Below, one piece after another: positions 12,413-26,058 of a DNA stretch of 64,000 nt. Under the pieces are notes generated by a model, which was not told the origin of the DNA, ran no database searches, and was given only the letters and a program-made list of their open reading frames with translations. A program made the translations under genes and the position numbers. Numbering within the stretch: the stretch's first letter is position 1; each line of letters begins with the position of its first letter. The DNA is from Icerya purchasi (taxonomy: Eukaryota; Arthropoda; Insecta; Hemiptera; Monophlebidae), in the NCBI GenBank assembly GCA_039619475.1, contig CM077116.1:19341443-19405442 (forward strand), in the 5' to 3' direction.

Positions 12413-14149
12413 AATAAACCTTTTTTTTTTTTTTTAATATAAATAACTGTAATTTTTCGTTACCAGATGATTAAAAATGCCATTTAAAATAATAATATAT
12501 ACGTAAAAGTCTTAGAAGCCATTGAAAAATGAAGTGTAATGAAGCAGCGTCAATTTTTGAAAATATGTACTTCAACGAACAGCGATCATTCGAGTGTTTT
12601 TTTTTTTTTCACATGTATATATTTTATAGCTGTAGGAGATTAACGGACAACCTTTTTTTAATTCTCGGTCCAGGTAAACAACAGCTCACAGTGTGTTCTT
12701 TTATTTAAATTGTGCCATTTTAAAAAACCAAAAATTGCAACAAAAGAAAAAAGCTCCCACAATAATTGGCATCTTCTGTAACAAAAAGGAAATATAGTTT
12801 TATAGTTTACACGGTAAGCGAGGCAAACATGTGGGGCTGCTTCTTTCGGTAAACAAATTTTCGTATTACTTCCAAAGTTAAGATTAAACACGTTCTATCT
12901 TCGATAGGCGCGCTATTTTTAGCACCTTCTTTTATTAATTTATATTCCAGAAAAAGGAAAGACTCATTGACGGAAGCGATCTGCGCACTTTTAAGTGTGT
13001 CGTGCACGAATAAATTTATAAATTGTTTTAAAAATATTCCTTTTTAGTATCCAGATTTAAATAAAAGTTATCACATATATTTTTTTTCGCCATTTAACTT
13101 ACATAGGTACAAAAACTCGTCCAGAAAAAATTGTGTACAAGTAATAAAAGCCGATTCCGCGACATACAAAATTTGTTTGTTACATCGATATTTCAGACAT
13201 TGCGATGAAGCACGATTTGTTCTTTCGATTGGTAATAGCGTTAAAATGTCGCTATTTCCGTTTAAAGGGGATTTATTATTAACGTAAATTGCTACGGTTG
13301 TTTATCATACTCTAGATTATTCGCTACCAGCGATTAAATTTCAATACCGCTTTTTTATCGCCAGGTAGAGCTGTGTGATAACAAAATAAAAAACCTTTCA
13401 TCTCTAAATTATTCCCTATGACGTCATCGATAGTAGATAAATCGAACGTTTCGTTGTAACTCTCTTTATCAGTACAGTCGGCGGATCGGTTGCATTTTTC
13501 GATTCTTTTTTTTTTCCACGTCTTTCGATGATCGCTTTTTATTTTTAATCAACTTGTTGGTACATTTAATTTAACGGGGCCGGGAATAATTTTTTCGACA
13601 CTGTAGTGTACAGCGTGTGGTTCAGATTTTATTAACTAATGAATAAAATTTTTATGTCGAGTTATTTTTTTTTTTTTTTGTAATTTATAGTATTGTAAAA
13701 ATTACCGCCGCGCGCTGGTTAATTTTTTCCCACCGTTATATGCGTTAGAATGTACGCTCGAATAGGAGATCTTTTTTTTATTAATATTAGACATTTAATC
13801 ACGTTTAAAAATGATAAAAATATCTGCATAATCTATTATCTACATTCGTTAAAATGCGAAGTGTTATTTTATTACAGCCGAAAAACAATAAGTTTTCATC
13901 GGGAATTAGATTCGATATTTTTAATTGTTTTTCCGAAATAGTGTTCCTTATCATTTTTTGCCTAATTAATAAATAAAATCGCCGATAAGTAATAGAATAT
14001 TTTAAAGCCATACTTGTATAAAATATTAATAATTAACGCGACTGCTGGGGCTGCCTGCTCTCATCAGTTGTGTAAGCTTAGTATGCTGTGGAATTTTACG
14101 ACCCGCAACCACTGTCAAGGGTACGGACTTACTTCATTAGTAACAAGAA

Positions 14150-14830
14150 CGCTATTTACTCCATATTATAAAACACCATTGAGATATTAAATATATTAAC
14201 AATGTTCTTGGCATCCATCATCATAAGGCCATTGAACGATACACTTTTTATCCGGCCGCTACAATCCTCTATAAAACCGAGTAGAAGTTTTATACATTTC
14301 GCGAATTTGATCAATCCATCATTTGGGACATCTTGCTCGAGCTCTTTTACTCCCAACTCTACTGATTCGATTACTACTTTTTTCAGACTACCATCTTCGC
14401 ACACATCCCGTCAAGTAAAAAACTCCCAACAGTCGTCTTCTGGAAATATTCGCGAGTCTTTCATCGACTAACACAACGACATTATTTTTGCCTTCCACGA
14501 AATCCCGTATTATTTTGAGCATCGTATCCACATCTGCAGCGCGTTAAAACGTTTTTTATCAGCCCTTCTCGCTGTCCATGTTTCTGCACAACATGAGAGA
14601 CCTGGTGTAGGTTCGTTATGCACAATTCTTATTTTCATTGAATTCGTAATGCCGAAATTCTTCCAAATTCTATTCGAGGCCACTCTGGTGTATTTCTGCG
14701 TCTTTCCAACTCACGCAATCCATTATTACAGATCATCGATCCGAGCTAGTTAAACGATTGCGCTATTTCAGTTCCCGTAATAATATGAGAACCATCGAAA
14801 TTAGTACCGTGATTTTTGTTCAAATATACT
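14150..14830 (-). mobile_element. RTE/BovB-like LINE remnant, C-terminal part of ORF2
   Basis: Read on the minus strand, with several frameshifts and stops, the order is: LGSMICNNG (the post-RT LGS...DG motif), then ETWTARRADKKRFNALQMW (the ETWTLRKxDxxRLxAFEMW block), then ISWKAKI, and finally KRARARCPK followed by WIDQIREM, a decayed version of the GKRxxGRPxxRWxDxI end. This order is typical of RTE/BovB and related LINE C termini. The catalytic RT core and endonuclease are missing, so it is 5'-truncated and dead. The clade call rests on remembered motif wording. Confidence 0.6.
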
Positions 14831-17800
14831 TTTTTTTTTTTTTTTTTTTTTTTCCTATTTCCTTAAACAAAATGAAAATAGTATTATATTAAACAGTCTG
14901 CGGTTTCAAATGCGAAGCGTTTAAAAATCCGACTCCTAAAGTCGGATAATTCAGCAGTTTTGTTGCACAGAGAGTTAAATTAAGCTCGATAAAATGCAGA
15001 TCGTAAGGATACAAAATGAAAAAAGTATGTACTGGATAATAAATTACGTAGATTTTTAAGGTGTAATACGTAATTTTCAGTCGGGTTACATAAATTCAAT
15101 GTGAAGCCCTACCATTAACCGTTAATAGCCGCTACGGATCTATTTACATCATTATGAATTTCTAAAATATAATCAGATTGATACACACAATCCTTGAAAA
15201 AATGCGCTGTTGTGAACACAAAAAAAGAGTAGGAAATTGAAAGTAAAAATTTTCAGTGCACATATTTCAAATGCTTGCGAAATAAAGCTTTTTTTTCTGA
15301 AATATTGTAATGAAAGTATTAGCGTACAGTGTAAGATTTACCGAAAGTAATAGACCGTATTTTTATCAAATAGAGATTAATTCGTTATAAAGGTGATGGA
15401 AAACGAACAAAAGATGTGTAAACACAGGCGATAGCCAAATAAAAAAGTTGCATGTTACAGAAAAAATTACGAAATTCATTCGGCAAGTTAAATTGTTACA
15501 TCTAACCGACGACTATTATACTTAAGTGAATGTTTCGTCTGGTTTTCAATAAACTGCGCGTACAAAGTGTCTGGCAGGATAAAGTTGTAACGAACGGAGA
15601 TAACAAAAAGAAGCGGAAAAACACGGCGAGTTAAATTATTTAAAATGAGTGACGAGGAAAAAAAAGATATTTGTCAAATCTAGTCACAAGTACAATCGGG
15701 GCACACAAATGCGACGAATTTGCTATCGAACCAATTTTATCGTTTTTTCTGTACGAGAAACTACTATATAGAGAATTCTAGCAAATAAATGCGTAAATAA
15801 TTGCTTATGCAGGCTTTTGGCGCATTTAATTATTACCACCTAATGTATACGTATGTAAGTACTGGTTCAAATATTGTTAATATTAAATGTCATACGTGTG
15901 TAGTATTTTACGTGTTAGACAAAAGCCCGTGTCTCTAGCTTCGCGACAAATAGACCTAAAAAATGAATATTTCTTTCGGTCGATCTTCATGGCCCTTTGT
16001 TTTCAACATAAACTAAATTTTAACTCTGTATTTGTCGAAAAATCGAGATAGGTATGATAATAATAGTGTACACAGTCAACCCGATTACAGATACTGCGCA
16101 ATAATGCAGAAAAAAATTGTACGGCTGGATCGTCTTATTTGTATGCGAATTAATAGCCTTAACCTGATAAAATAGTTCACGTTGACACACGGAAACGGGC
16201 ACTACTCACGTTTTGAACGATTCGAATAATTCCCAGCCCGGTTCGATATTTCTGCGGGACCTTTACAATTAAGAGACCCATGGGAATGGGAAGTAGAAGA
16301 AAAAAAAAAAAAAAACGAAAAAGGAAGAGAAATGTATAGCCTAAAGAGAAACTGTTTCAGGTGCAATCACAGGATAACGACGCGAGTCCAACACTGATAG
16401 GACAGTTGATGATAGAGTAATCGGAGAAATCGTTGTGTTCGTCCCATAGATAGAGGATCGCCGCCTTTCAAGTCCGTTATTGTCTACTAGTCCCGATGGA
16501 AATCGGACATATTTAATAGTATATAAAATCATCGGCATTCCGTTATAACTTGTGCTGGAATCGACGTAAATTTCATGACTGGAATCGCAATCCGCGGTAA
16601 TAGCCGGAATTTTTAAACACTGCCGCGCGCAGATCTGCAGTTAGAAAGTATAAAAAAGATGGCACAACGTAATCTTACCAAAGAAACAACAGTTTTAATT
16701 GGAATGTCCTGGTTCTGTGACGGCGAAGGGGGAATTCTGCGCAGAAGCATCCGATCATCGGATGTTACTGTTAAAGTGTACGCCAGTGCGGGTCGAACAA
16801 CGAAGATAAAAATTTCTTTTAACCTCACAAATTTTAGAAGTATTCGTTTCGTTAGAAATTTCCGTGAAAAATCGAATTTGGTCGATCGTCAGTTTCGTAA
16901 ATATTCGAATTAAGGCGTTGCTTTCTTCGTTCATTCTGTTTCGTCGCTTCCGGAAAATATTCGTTTCTAGATCGATTACGTACGATAAAAAAAAAAAATT
17001 CGATCTTTTTTACAATTAAAATTTACAATTAAAATTTACAATTTTTCAACAGCTTCTTCGTTACGGTAAAGTTTTTGATTGGGATTTTTTTTAGGAGGGG
17101 ATTTTTTCGGATTTGAGTTAAACTTTAACATGTAAATTGAATAAAATCACGACCAAGACGAAATACCCGGGAATGATTCCTCCGGTACTATTGTTTTTAT
17201 ATAATCGATGAGTGCTGCCACCGCGAGAGATTATTCTCTCTTTTTATCGTAACTAATAATTTACTAGCTCATTTCTCCTTCTGATTCTCTTTCCTATTTG
17301 TTTTATTTTTTCCACATACACTGCGCTTTTAGGGTAAATATTTTTAATCTTCGCGATACATGATGCGTAATGTGTATAATCTATGTTTTGCATAGCTCTA
17401 TAATTATCATTTATACAATGCTCCAGAAACGAGTTTCACGCTTCTACGCTTTTAGCAAAATTCTCAAAGTGTGTTTACATTTTTTCTTTTTTTTCCTTCT
17501 CATCGTACGAAGCCCATATTAAATTCTAAACGCTCGTTGCAGTTCAGTAGGGCACGTTGAACCAGCAGTTAAATAGCGCATATATAATTATACAACATTT
17601 GACACTCGGTGCTTCTTCGGACCTCGAAAAGGAGAGGAGAACAATGCGGCTCGCAACTGCTGGTCTCTTTATAATTCCTATAGAAGAGTGCTTTCGAACT
17701 GTGCCGTTCCTAGCGAAATAATACACGCCCATACAGAAATGTTGCAGATTTCGTTAAATTAGTCATCAGTAATCGAATTTTAAATAAAATAAGAACGAAA

Positions 17801-18476
17801 CATTAAAACACAATGTAATTAACATAAAAAAAAAAGTATTAATTACGTTGTATTTCAATGTTTCGCTCCTTATTTCATTTAATCCGATTCAAGTAACGCA
17901 ATAAGAATGACGCATTAGAATCATATTACAGCCATTAGTAAATATATTCTATTTCGTTATCCGATCGGGTTTGTCGAGAACTTATTAAACACAGCTATTG
18001 AGCGTCATTTTACGCATCGGTTCCATTAGTTGCTGCATGTTCAATTCAGTTAATTCCTTTATTTTGATCGATGTGTCATCGGTGGTCTGGCTTTCCTTCT
18101 TCCATTCAACTTCCCTTGTAATTTTCTTCAGTTTATTTGCTCGTATTATGATGTGTCCGAAGAAAGTTTGCGTGTGGCTTTTAATGCATGTTAATAGTCG
18201 CTGCTTGGTTTCCACTAGAATGTAAACAAACGTGTTTACAATGTTGAAGCCAATTTCGCAAAATATTTGGAATTGCCGTGTTATAATGCGAACGTAGAGG
18301 GCTAATTGATAGTAACTGATGTTAAATATTTCTATCTGGCTAGATTATGGACTTGCCTAGTAGGTGGACAAAATTTTTCCGGCGAATTTGGTGTCGTGCT
18401 CAGAAATCGATCGCCTTCTTTTCATTACTTTCTATTATTAGTTTAATTCTACCGAGCCCTATTTTTTTTAAATATC

Positions 18477-18477
<1 letters not shown>

Positions 18478-18519
<42 letters not shown>

Positions 18520-18545
18520 GTATTATCATTATCATTATTATCATC
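18478..18545. repeat. (ATTATC)n/(ATT)n microsatellite
   Basis: About 68 bases of interrupted ATTATC and ATT units. Confidence 0.9.
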
Positions 18546-20002
18546 AATATACTCGATTTTTACGATGCGCTTTATTTAAAAAAGTACTCAACACCTTAAA
18601 TTTTTGGTGACTTTCGATGCAATCAATACGGGGACTAAAGAGCGTAAAAAGGCTACTGTTCAAACTAGCGATGTCTACGAAAATTAGGAAAATATCGGAT
18701 TTATTCCAAATATGTGCATACAGTTCTATTATCATTGCACTCGGTACGTCCGTGCAAAATGTGAAAAATATATTCATAACGAACCTGATACCTTTTTTTT
18801 TTTCCCTACCCTGGGCGCGCTAGCGGCCTTGATCCAACAACATGAAAATGGAAAAGACAAATACCTTATATAGTAACCCCCTCTTAGTAACGACTTTGAA
18901 ACCTGCTTTTTTCGCCTCGCAGTAAAAATCTTTTGAAATATTTACGACTCGGCGAGATGTAGTACTGCGCCATCGCTAGCTGTAAAACAAACGCATCCTT
19001 TCAGATACAAAATACCTTTAATTGAACTTATTTATTTTACATAGCCGCGCTCTCGCATTATTAACCGGCTTTGAAACTTATTTCTCCTTACGAGGATTTT
19101 CACTGAAACCATTCCACGACAGTTGTAATAGAAACATATAAAACTATAAATTTACTCTTAAATTATGTACATTTTCTGCAAGATTCTCGTAATTAAGGCA
19201 TGTCGTCATCTCTTTTATTTGTGGACACGGTAGTTATAGAAACTTTTTTATATGCGCAGATTCGTTAAATAAATTCATTTACGGCTGTACTCTTGAGTAG
19301 TAGCTAAATTATCCGCTGAAAAGTATATTAAAGTAATTCGCTATTACAAGTTGTGCGATAGAAAATCGTCAATTTTTTATCTATTTCGATATCGTATGTG
19401 AATTGCCATTTTGCCAGCAACAACCCCGCTATACCGCCACCCGATTATTTCGTTATGTGGAAAACGCCCCGGTATATGGAAGTGATTTCATTTCGTGCCT
19501 TGAATTCTTTATTCGCATATTACTTCGACATTCATTTTTAATTCGGAAGTTTTTTTTTCCCCCCTTTTTGGATATTTAACGGGAAAGAGTTCAAATGAGA
19601 ACCACAAAATGGAAATTGCAATATACGGGTTTTTTTTTTTTGCAAAATAATGAACTATTAAAATTGTACAAATTTGCTTTGCGCAGTTTAATATTCATAT
19701 CGTTTCTCAATAGAGTCCATATAGAGACAATGCAGGTTCTCTGTTCACTGTTATTAGCATGAATTGACTGAGCTGGCCGCTACTGCCTCAGGTGAAAATA
19801 TTGGTCGCATGCGAGGACTTTGCAACATATATAATGTCAGTGTTATTTCATTTATAAACGCTAGCCTAGAAAATTTTTCTGTATCCTTTTCGGTATTCAA
19901 CATTTCTAACCTCCTATAATTAGAGTACCTGGTCACCACACGTTTAAGACGTTCGTTAATTTTCAATTGATTCTCGAGCCCGTTGTTATCATCTGGTGTT
20001 TT

Positions 20003-20072
20003 TCTGATTCCTCTAATTTCTCTGATTTGCCTGATTTGCCTGATTTCCTTGATTCGCTTAATTTCTCCGTTT
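20003..20072. repeat. Degenerate 9-bp tandem repeat
   Basis: Units resembling CTGATTTGC (CTGATTCCT, CTGATTTGC, CTGATTTCC, TTGATTCGC and others) repeat about seven times. On the minus strand this gives the frame at 19754-20116 its IKEIRQIRQIREIRG look, which explains that frame's length without any protein function. Confidence 0.75.
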
Positions 20073-20569
20073 TGCGTAAAGGTTTTTTCGTTTGAGCAAA
20101 TAAAAATATGTATCAACTGCTGTTGTACTTAGTTTATGTTGATAATATTCTGGATGAATGTAGTATCTCTTAAACTGAACCGATATCTTATGATGATAAC
20201 CGTTTGTTTTCTGAATGAATTGCATATTATCATTTCATTTCTCTTTCGCGAAAAGTATTAATTTTTCAGATTTTTGATATATCTTTTAATCGCCCAAATA
20301 GGGTTTTTTTGTGTTTTTTTTTTTTTGTTTTTTTTTTTCTGATCACATAAAAATATAAACCGTTTCAGAAAGCCGTCAAAAACGTAAAAAAATTGGATAG
20401 AAAAATAAAATAATCTGAGAATTTTTACTACTTAAATAGTTGATTAATTTTTTAGATTTATATAAATATAATTTCATCGATGACTTACGAATTTTTATAG
20501 GCGTTGTCTTAACTAGTGTAAAACTAAACGGGCAGCTCTACTACGGTTTTCTTAAAAATTATTAAGCAC

Positions 20570-20850
20570 ACAATTAGATTATGGCGGGCACCGGAAAAGG
20601 ACGTTACAATTTTAAGATCCTCAGCCGACTGCGAATCGCATCGCCACCTTCCACAGATATGTAATCCACAAAAAGGCCCTCCATCGATGTGTCCCTTGTG
20701 CGTCCAGACAGGTGTCCCGAAAGTTCCGTACATACTTCTCATTTGCCCAAAGTTCAACAGTTGGCCTAGTAAGAAACCTAACAGGGGATCCTTTCAAATG
20801 CAGCAACTTCTATTACCGGGGGGTTATAGCGTTCGTTAGAGCCAGCAGTT
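20570..20850 (+). mobile_element. I-like LINE scrap, C-terminal zinc-knuckle region after RNase H
   Basis: In one frame the + strand reads ILSRLRIASPPSTDM; after a shift it reads CPLCVQTGVPKVPYILLICP followed by KFNS. This matches the LRIGHTxLTHxYL...CPxC...TVxHxLxxCPxF segment found after RNase H in I/R1/Jockey-type ORF2 proteins. The conserved His of the CCHC pattern is Tyr here. At least one frameshift and one stop are present, so it is a pseudogene fragment. Confidence 0.5.
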
Positions 20851-21079
20851 TAATCCAGCATATTTAAATTTTCTCCCGGTATACGCTGTAATGACTATAG
20901 TACTCACACACAGTACATATAATAGGGAAAAAAAACATGTTTTTTAAAATTGCAAAATTAATCGTTCGCATAAAAAACATATATGTAAAGGAGAAAATCC
21001 GTAAATATTTGAGTAACCTAACACGGTTATCAACATATCGCTCGAAAACCGGTTCCATGGTTGAGAAATGGTTATTAAT

Positions 21080-21480
21080 TGACACGTATTTTTCTCATAA
21101 AAATGTACTCTGAAAGTCTTAAACTTTAAAAATTTAAAGGCTGAAATTGTTAAAATATGCACATCACGCCACGTAAAAAAAAAGTTTACAGCTCGTTCCA
21201 TAAAAAATAGAGAGGTAATAGTTTTGTTCTAATCGACCTTTTCCCGTCACTATACTATATTGGAAAACTTCGTAATGCCCAAAAATTTTAAAATTTAAAG
21301 TTCTACATTTTCAGAAATACATATACACCGAGTTTGCAAGGACGACAACTTCAAAAAAGTTCATAGCCCGTCAGTACTTAGGGAAATTATTATTATCATG
21401 TTTTCATATAACGGGCCAAATTTAACGACCCAACTTTTTTGAAATGAAAGAAGAAATGAACTCGAATGACCTAAATTATT
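21080..21480. repeat. Degenerate repeat of about 150-175 bp, block 2
   Basis: AAACTTTAAAAATTTAAAG (about 21121-21139) and AAAATTTTAAAATTTAAAG (about 21282-21300) mark two successive units, and TTTACAGCTCGTTCC (about 21184) and TTCATAGCCCGTCAG (about 21358) mark the same unit about 174 bases apart. The wording matches block 1 at 540-1800. Confidence 0.42.
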
Positions 21481-22452
21481 ATCGCAGTTATTTATCGCTG
21501 AAACGCAGATATCAAGAAACAAGAATGATTATTAACGTCTCGTAGTACTTTTTGACCCTTATTAGCTAGCGATTTTAGTTTTTGAGATATTGTGACCTCG
21601 TTTTTTAATCGTTGTTTTTATATCCGTTTTTAAAAAGATAAACAGCACGCGGACACCGCAGTACTATTCTGTTTTAAAAATTCATGAATTAAATAAAAAG
21701 ATCTGAAACTAACCCCTCCGACTATATTTCTATTTATACATTCCGTGCTTTATACAATAGCGACGCGTTAGAAATATATTTACAATTTATCTTCTCTTTT
21801 AGTTTTCACAAACGATATTACTGGATTCCATATAGTATGTATAATACTAGAACATAAAAACATTGATTAAAAATTCGGTCAATTTCTCAAAAAATTAATG
21901 AACACGTGTGGATTCACGACCGAGAATAAATTGCTGGGACAAATACAGAAAAAAAATCGTTCATTTATTTTTACAATTCATCGAAATGAATTATCAGCCA
22001 AAAATCGACTTTGCCTTTAAAAGCCGTCGCGCTGTCTTTGTTTTTGTTCTCGGTGGCCTTGCGAATGTGATAAATGTTTTTTCTTCTGATACGGTAAGTT
22101 TAGTCCATGCTGCCTTTAGAAAGGATGATATATACAATATCGATTTTTTTTTAGTAAAACGATAAAACTTCCCGGGAGGTGATAATTTTTACCTTGTTTT
22201 TATGACCGCAAACTTTTAGGAAAAATCGAAATTAGGCGAAACAGAAGCTAATCTCTCTACCTTCCTGCCTTATTGCATGACGTCGCTGGTCAAAACTTGA
22301 ATCCTTCCTTTCGCTAATGATACAAATGTGCTATTTATGTTGTACTTCTTCCCTAAGTGTTGACCATCGTTCTTTGAATCTTTTTTTTTTTTTTTTTTTT
22401 TTTATAGTAATTATGCGGTGATTTTTTCCTGCCACTATTTGTAGAACTATTT

Positions 22453-22590
22453 CTGTGTTTATTCATATTTATTCGCATTTATTCGTGTTTATTCGTATTT
22501 ATGCGTGATCTATTCATATTTATTCGCATTTATTGGTGTTTTGTTCGTATTTATTGGTAATTAATTTTGTTTATTTTTATTTATTCTCGT
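22453..22590. repeat. Degenerate 10-bp tandem (TTTATTCGTA type)
   Basis: TATTCATATT, TATTCGCATT, TATTCGTGTT and TATTCGTATT alternate for about 140 bases, with later units losing the pattern. Confidence 0.8.
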
Positions 22591-25500
22591 TCATTTTTTT
22601 GTTACTTTTTTAAACTACTTTTCTTATTTCATATCCGAAAGAGGCTTTACCGCCCGTACATATATGTGTAGTCCTTTCGTTTTTTTCCCCTTTTTCTACC
22701 AAACGTGTTACAGGAAATAATAATGCGTTTTGATCAATGATAATTTCACCTCCCAAGAACGATGTCTGCTTTCTATTCCAAGTTCCAAGAAAGATCAGGC
22801 GATGACGCAAAATATAGTTTACCGACCGTGCTGCAAAATAACAATTTTGCTCGTAATTCAGTAAAGTCCGATCATAAATTTCAGTGACAGATTTAAAGCT
22901 TACATGGGCCTTTTTTTTTATGTCTTCGGGCCGCTTTCATTTTTGAATTTAGCGTCCAGCTAACGTAAATTATTTTTATTTTTATGTCGGTTATTAAGCC
23001 GGTTAATTGGCTATTAAAGTTTTATCGCGCGATTATAAATCAGTTTGCTTTAAAACCACGACGACGTCACTAGCTGCCACATCCGTTTCAAATCCAACTA
23101 CGTACTTTCCCGCGAGCAGTGTAGACTTCTGAAGTTATTTGGTCGCTGGTTTTTTTTTCATTTAATCTGAGTAAAGAAAGCAGTTTCGCAGTTTGCATAA
23201 CACAATTCCCCTTCTTACTTCATTTATAACGGTGCCTCTGAACCGCGTTAGTACTCTAGGTATGGGAAGTTGAAAATTCGTAAAGTTTCGGCTCTGTTTT
23301 GCTTTAAGAAAAGAAGTGAGACTTAAAATAGTCGAAATCATTTCACCTATACCGAAAATTAATCAGGTTTTTTAAATGAATGTACGTTTAATGAAATTCT
23401 GTAGGCGACATTTTTTTTTTGTCCCAATAATGGACGCAATAGCCTGGCGCGGGCAGCAACGGCCTGTTGAGTTTGTGTGTCACATGTAGACGTCATGTAA
23501 GCCTTCTTTCGCTACCTTACGGGATGAACTTGTGGAATTACTTTATTATTAATGTTACGCGACACGGCCAATTAGTCTCTTTAAATGGAGGATACGATTG
23601 TTTTTTGCGGAAACTAAAAATTGAGCACTTCATATTACCGAAGCCGTAAACAATGCGCTTACTCTTAGCCCTTGAGCATTTGGGGTGATTGCTGTTTCCG
23701 TCAAAACATCCCCTTCTATCCGATCTTGTACAATTTTTGTATGGAATTATTTGTACGACATCCGGTAATATCCGCCAACAGCATGTTTCATCCCGCACGT
23801 ATTAGTGCCTTATAACTGCGTGCATAATTTTTTATATAATTGCATTATTTTTAATTATGTATTTTGTACACATTTTTGCACTCTATTATAATTTAGTTCG
23901 GTAGGTATTAAATTTTCTAAAAATTTTCCACCACTTTCCAAGTAAAATATTTCGAATGAAAATGTACATACGCAATTATTTCGGCAAGTATGTAGACAGG
24001 GTTTCACGATTATTGAAAATAAAGATCTAGCACTGCTCGACCAATTCGACTTCTTCATAATAATGTCGATCTTTTATAAGAGTTTCGCGGGAGATAAAAC
24101 ACATTGAAAAATAAATAAAATGAGCAATTACAACTTTAAGCCAGGGGGCGAGTTGTATACTGTGTTTGCGTCAGCCAACACCGAGTGTACGCAATATTTC
24201 GTTACTTGTTGTTTACGGCTTCGACGTGTACTAGTTTTTTTATTAATTTAAGAAAAAAAGTGAAAACATGTTATAGCTTTCCAGAGCTAAGTAAAAATGC
24301 CAGTGAACACAGTCGTGCATGTGACCTTGGCAAATTTTGAAACGCACGTTGACATCTCACTTATTAACCGATTAGTTTAGAGCATCTGGCCCAGGATAGA
24401 ATACGAGGAAATGACAACTCTCCCAACTGTATCTGCGTTTTCGAAATAATTGCACTTATTGTCGGCAACTTTTCGAAAGGAAATTTGCGTGATAGAGAAC
24501 GTGCACGATATCACCGATAACGACGGTAATAGCTTGATACGTGTGACGATAAATAACGTTCTGGCATTGACTGTTTCTGTTTTATCGCATTAGGCAGATG
24601 TTAAATAGCAATTAAAATCACTACAACGAATATTTAATCCCATTGCGCAGGGAGATGTTTGTCAGTTCGTTAATGACAATGCGATATTTTCTTTATGCGT
24701 ACTTTTTATTGGTTTTCTTTTAGTATTGAACAGACTAATTGAAATTAATTGCTCGTCAATTTTTCTACCGTTTTTTGTCGCCAGGAATCGAAAATAGTCG
24801 AATAAGCTATCAGAATTTATATTAAACAATGAAAAAGTATTTCATTTTAAGGAATAAAGCGGAAAAAGTGTTGATAATATGGAAAATGCAAAACAATACA
24901 TTTCTTATGTAGTCGATGGGTTTTTTTTTGTTTTTTTATTTATTTTGTAAAACAAAATATTTCGAAGTAATTCCGGAACCGAGTGAGCCTAGTAATGTTC
25001 ACTTAATAAGCCGGGCTGGTTTACTGTGCCTGTCGAATTGATCATATTCTGCAAGTGATCGATTAGAGTTCATAGTAATATCTTAGCTGTTCAATGAAAA
25101 ATTTACTCGGAAAGTTTATTTCGCGATGTGTTGAAAATGTCGCCATCTTTGCGAAATTTCACTCACCGTTAAATCCGGGATTTGGGAATTAGAATCGGTT
25201 TATTTCTGAAAAATATTTATAGCGTCATGTATAAAAACAGGAGCCGAGAAAATCGCGAATAAGCCGTGAATTTTGTTGCAATATCGGGAAAAATGTAAAA
25301 ATGGCCAAAAAGAAGTATTGTTGATAAGAGAAAATCGTTTAAAGTGAAAAATAGGAGCCTTCTTATTATGGTGCGCCGTTTATACTTTGTGAAAGTATTT
25401 AAATAACTTTTAAGATTAATACGCGCGTTTTATTTTCACCGGTGAAAATAATATTAATATTTTTTAAAGTCATTACAATATTATAATTTTAATAAAGTTT

Positions 25501-26017
25501 AAATCGAATTTTTATTGTTTTTATTAAAATTTTAAATTAATCACGTTGTTTACATAAGGCGAACGTTCGTTTCCAGCAGTTATCACTTCTTCTTTCATAG
25601 TATACACTTGAATGAAATTTGATTCGGATATTTTAAGTACGTAGTAGTGATGTAACATATAAATAATTTTTACGAATTTCACTTTATTGGGAATAAGCCC
25701 CTTCGGTATAATTTTTTATTTTTTTGTAGTGAAGGAGTTTTTTCCTAAGCTCTACGAAAGTAGGTGCTTACAATTCGCAAATGTAAATATTAATTTTTGC
25801 GATAATCAATCATATTAAACTGCTTGAGTTATAGTGATCATTGTAACGAGTAGAACATTTCAAATTTGAATAAAATAACATTAGATAATTAAATCAATTT
25901 TACATTTTTTTTCTTCTTGCTGGTTATTTGTCCCGGTTTAAATTTGTTGGTTTTGTTTTGCATAAGCGGGATAAAGTTCGTCTAAGCCTTTGTACAATTC
26001 TAATGAAAAGGGAAAAT

Positions 26018-26058
26018 CGGGAATTTCAGGAATCTCAGGAATTTCGGGAATTAAAAAA
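26018..26058. repeat. Short 9-bp tandem (GGAATTTCA type)
   Basis: Four to five units of GGAATTTCA, GGAATCTCA and GGAATTTCG in a row. Confidence 0.8.

Larger units (their letters stand above)
14900..20560. other. Intron DNA with simple repeats only
   Basis: Holds a 13-bp tandem (TTTACAATTAAAA, about 17009-17045), an ATTATC-type microsatellite (18478-18545) and a 9-bp degenerate tandem (20003-20072). Frames near 16340-16540 (minus), 16659-16913 (plus) and 17998-18225 (plus) are open but match no family, lack paired splice sites and are treated as chance. Confidence 0.45.

Noticed and set aside
14156..14471. Open frames of 82 and 89 codons on opposite strands
   Set aside because: The LINE motifs in this interval lie in other minus-strand frames, so these frames are shadows of a dead LINE.
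19754..20116. 120-codon minus-strand frame with IRQIREIRGIR repeats
   Set aside because: The repetitive part is a 9-bp tandem repeat in DNA, and the rest has no recognisable domain.
23538..23798. Cys/Lys-rich minus-strand frame of 86 codons
   Set aside because: No spacing of Cys and His fits a known finger, and there is no splice context or neighbour to support it.
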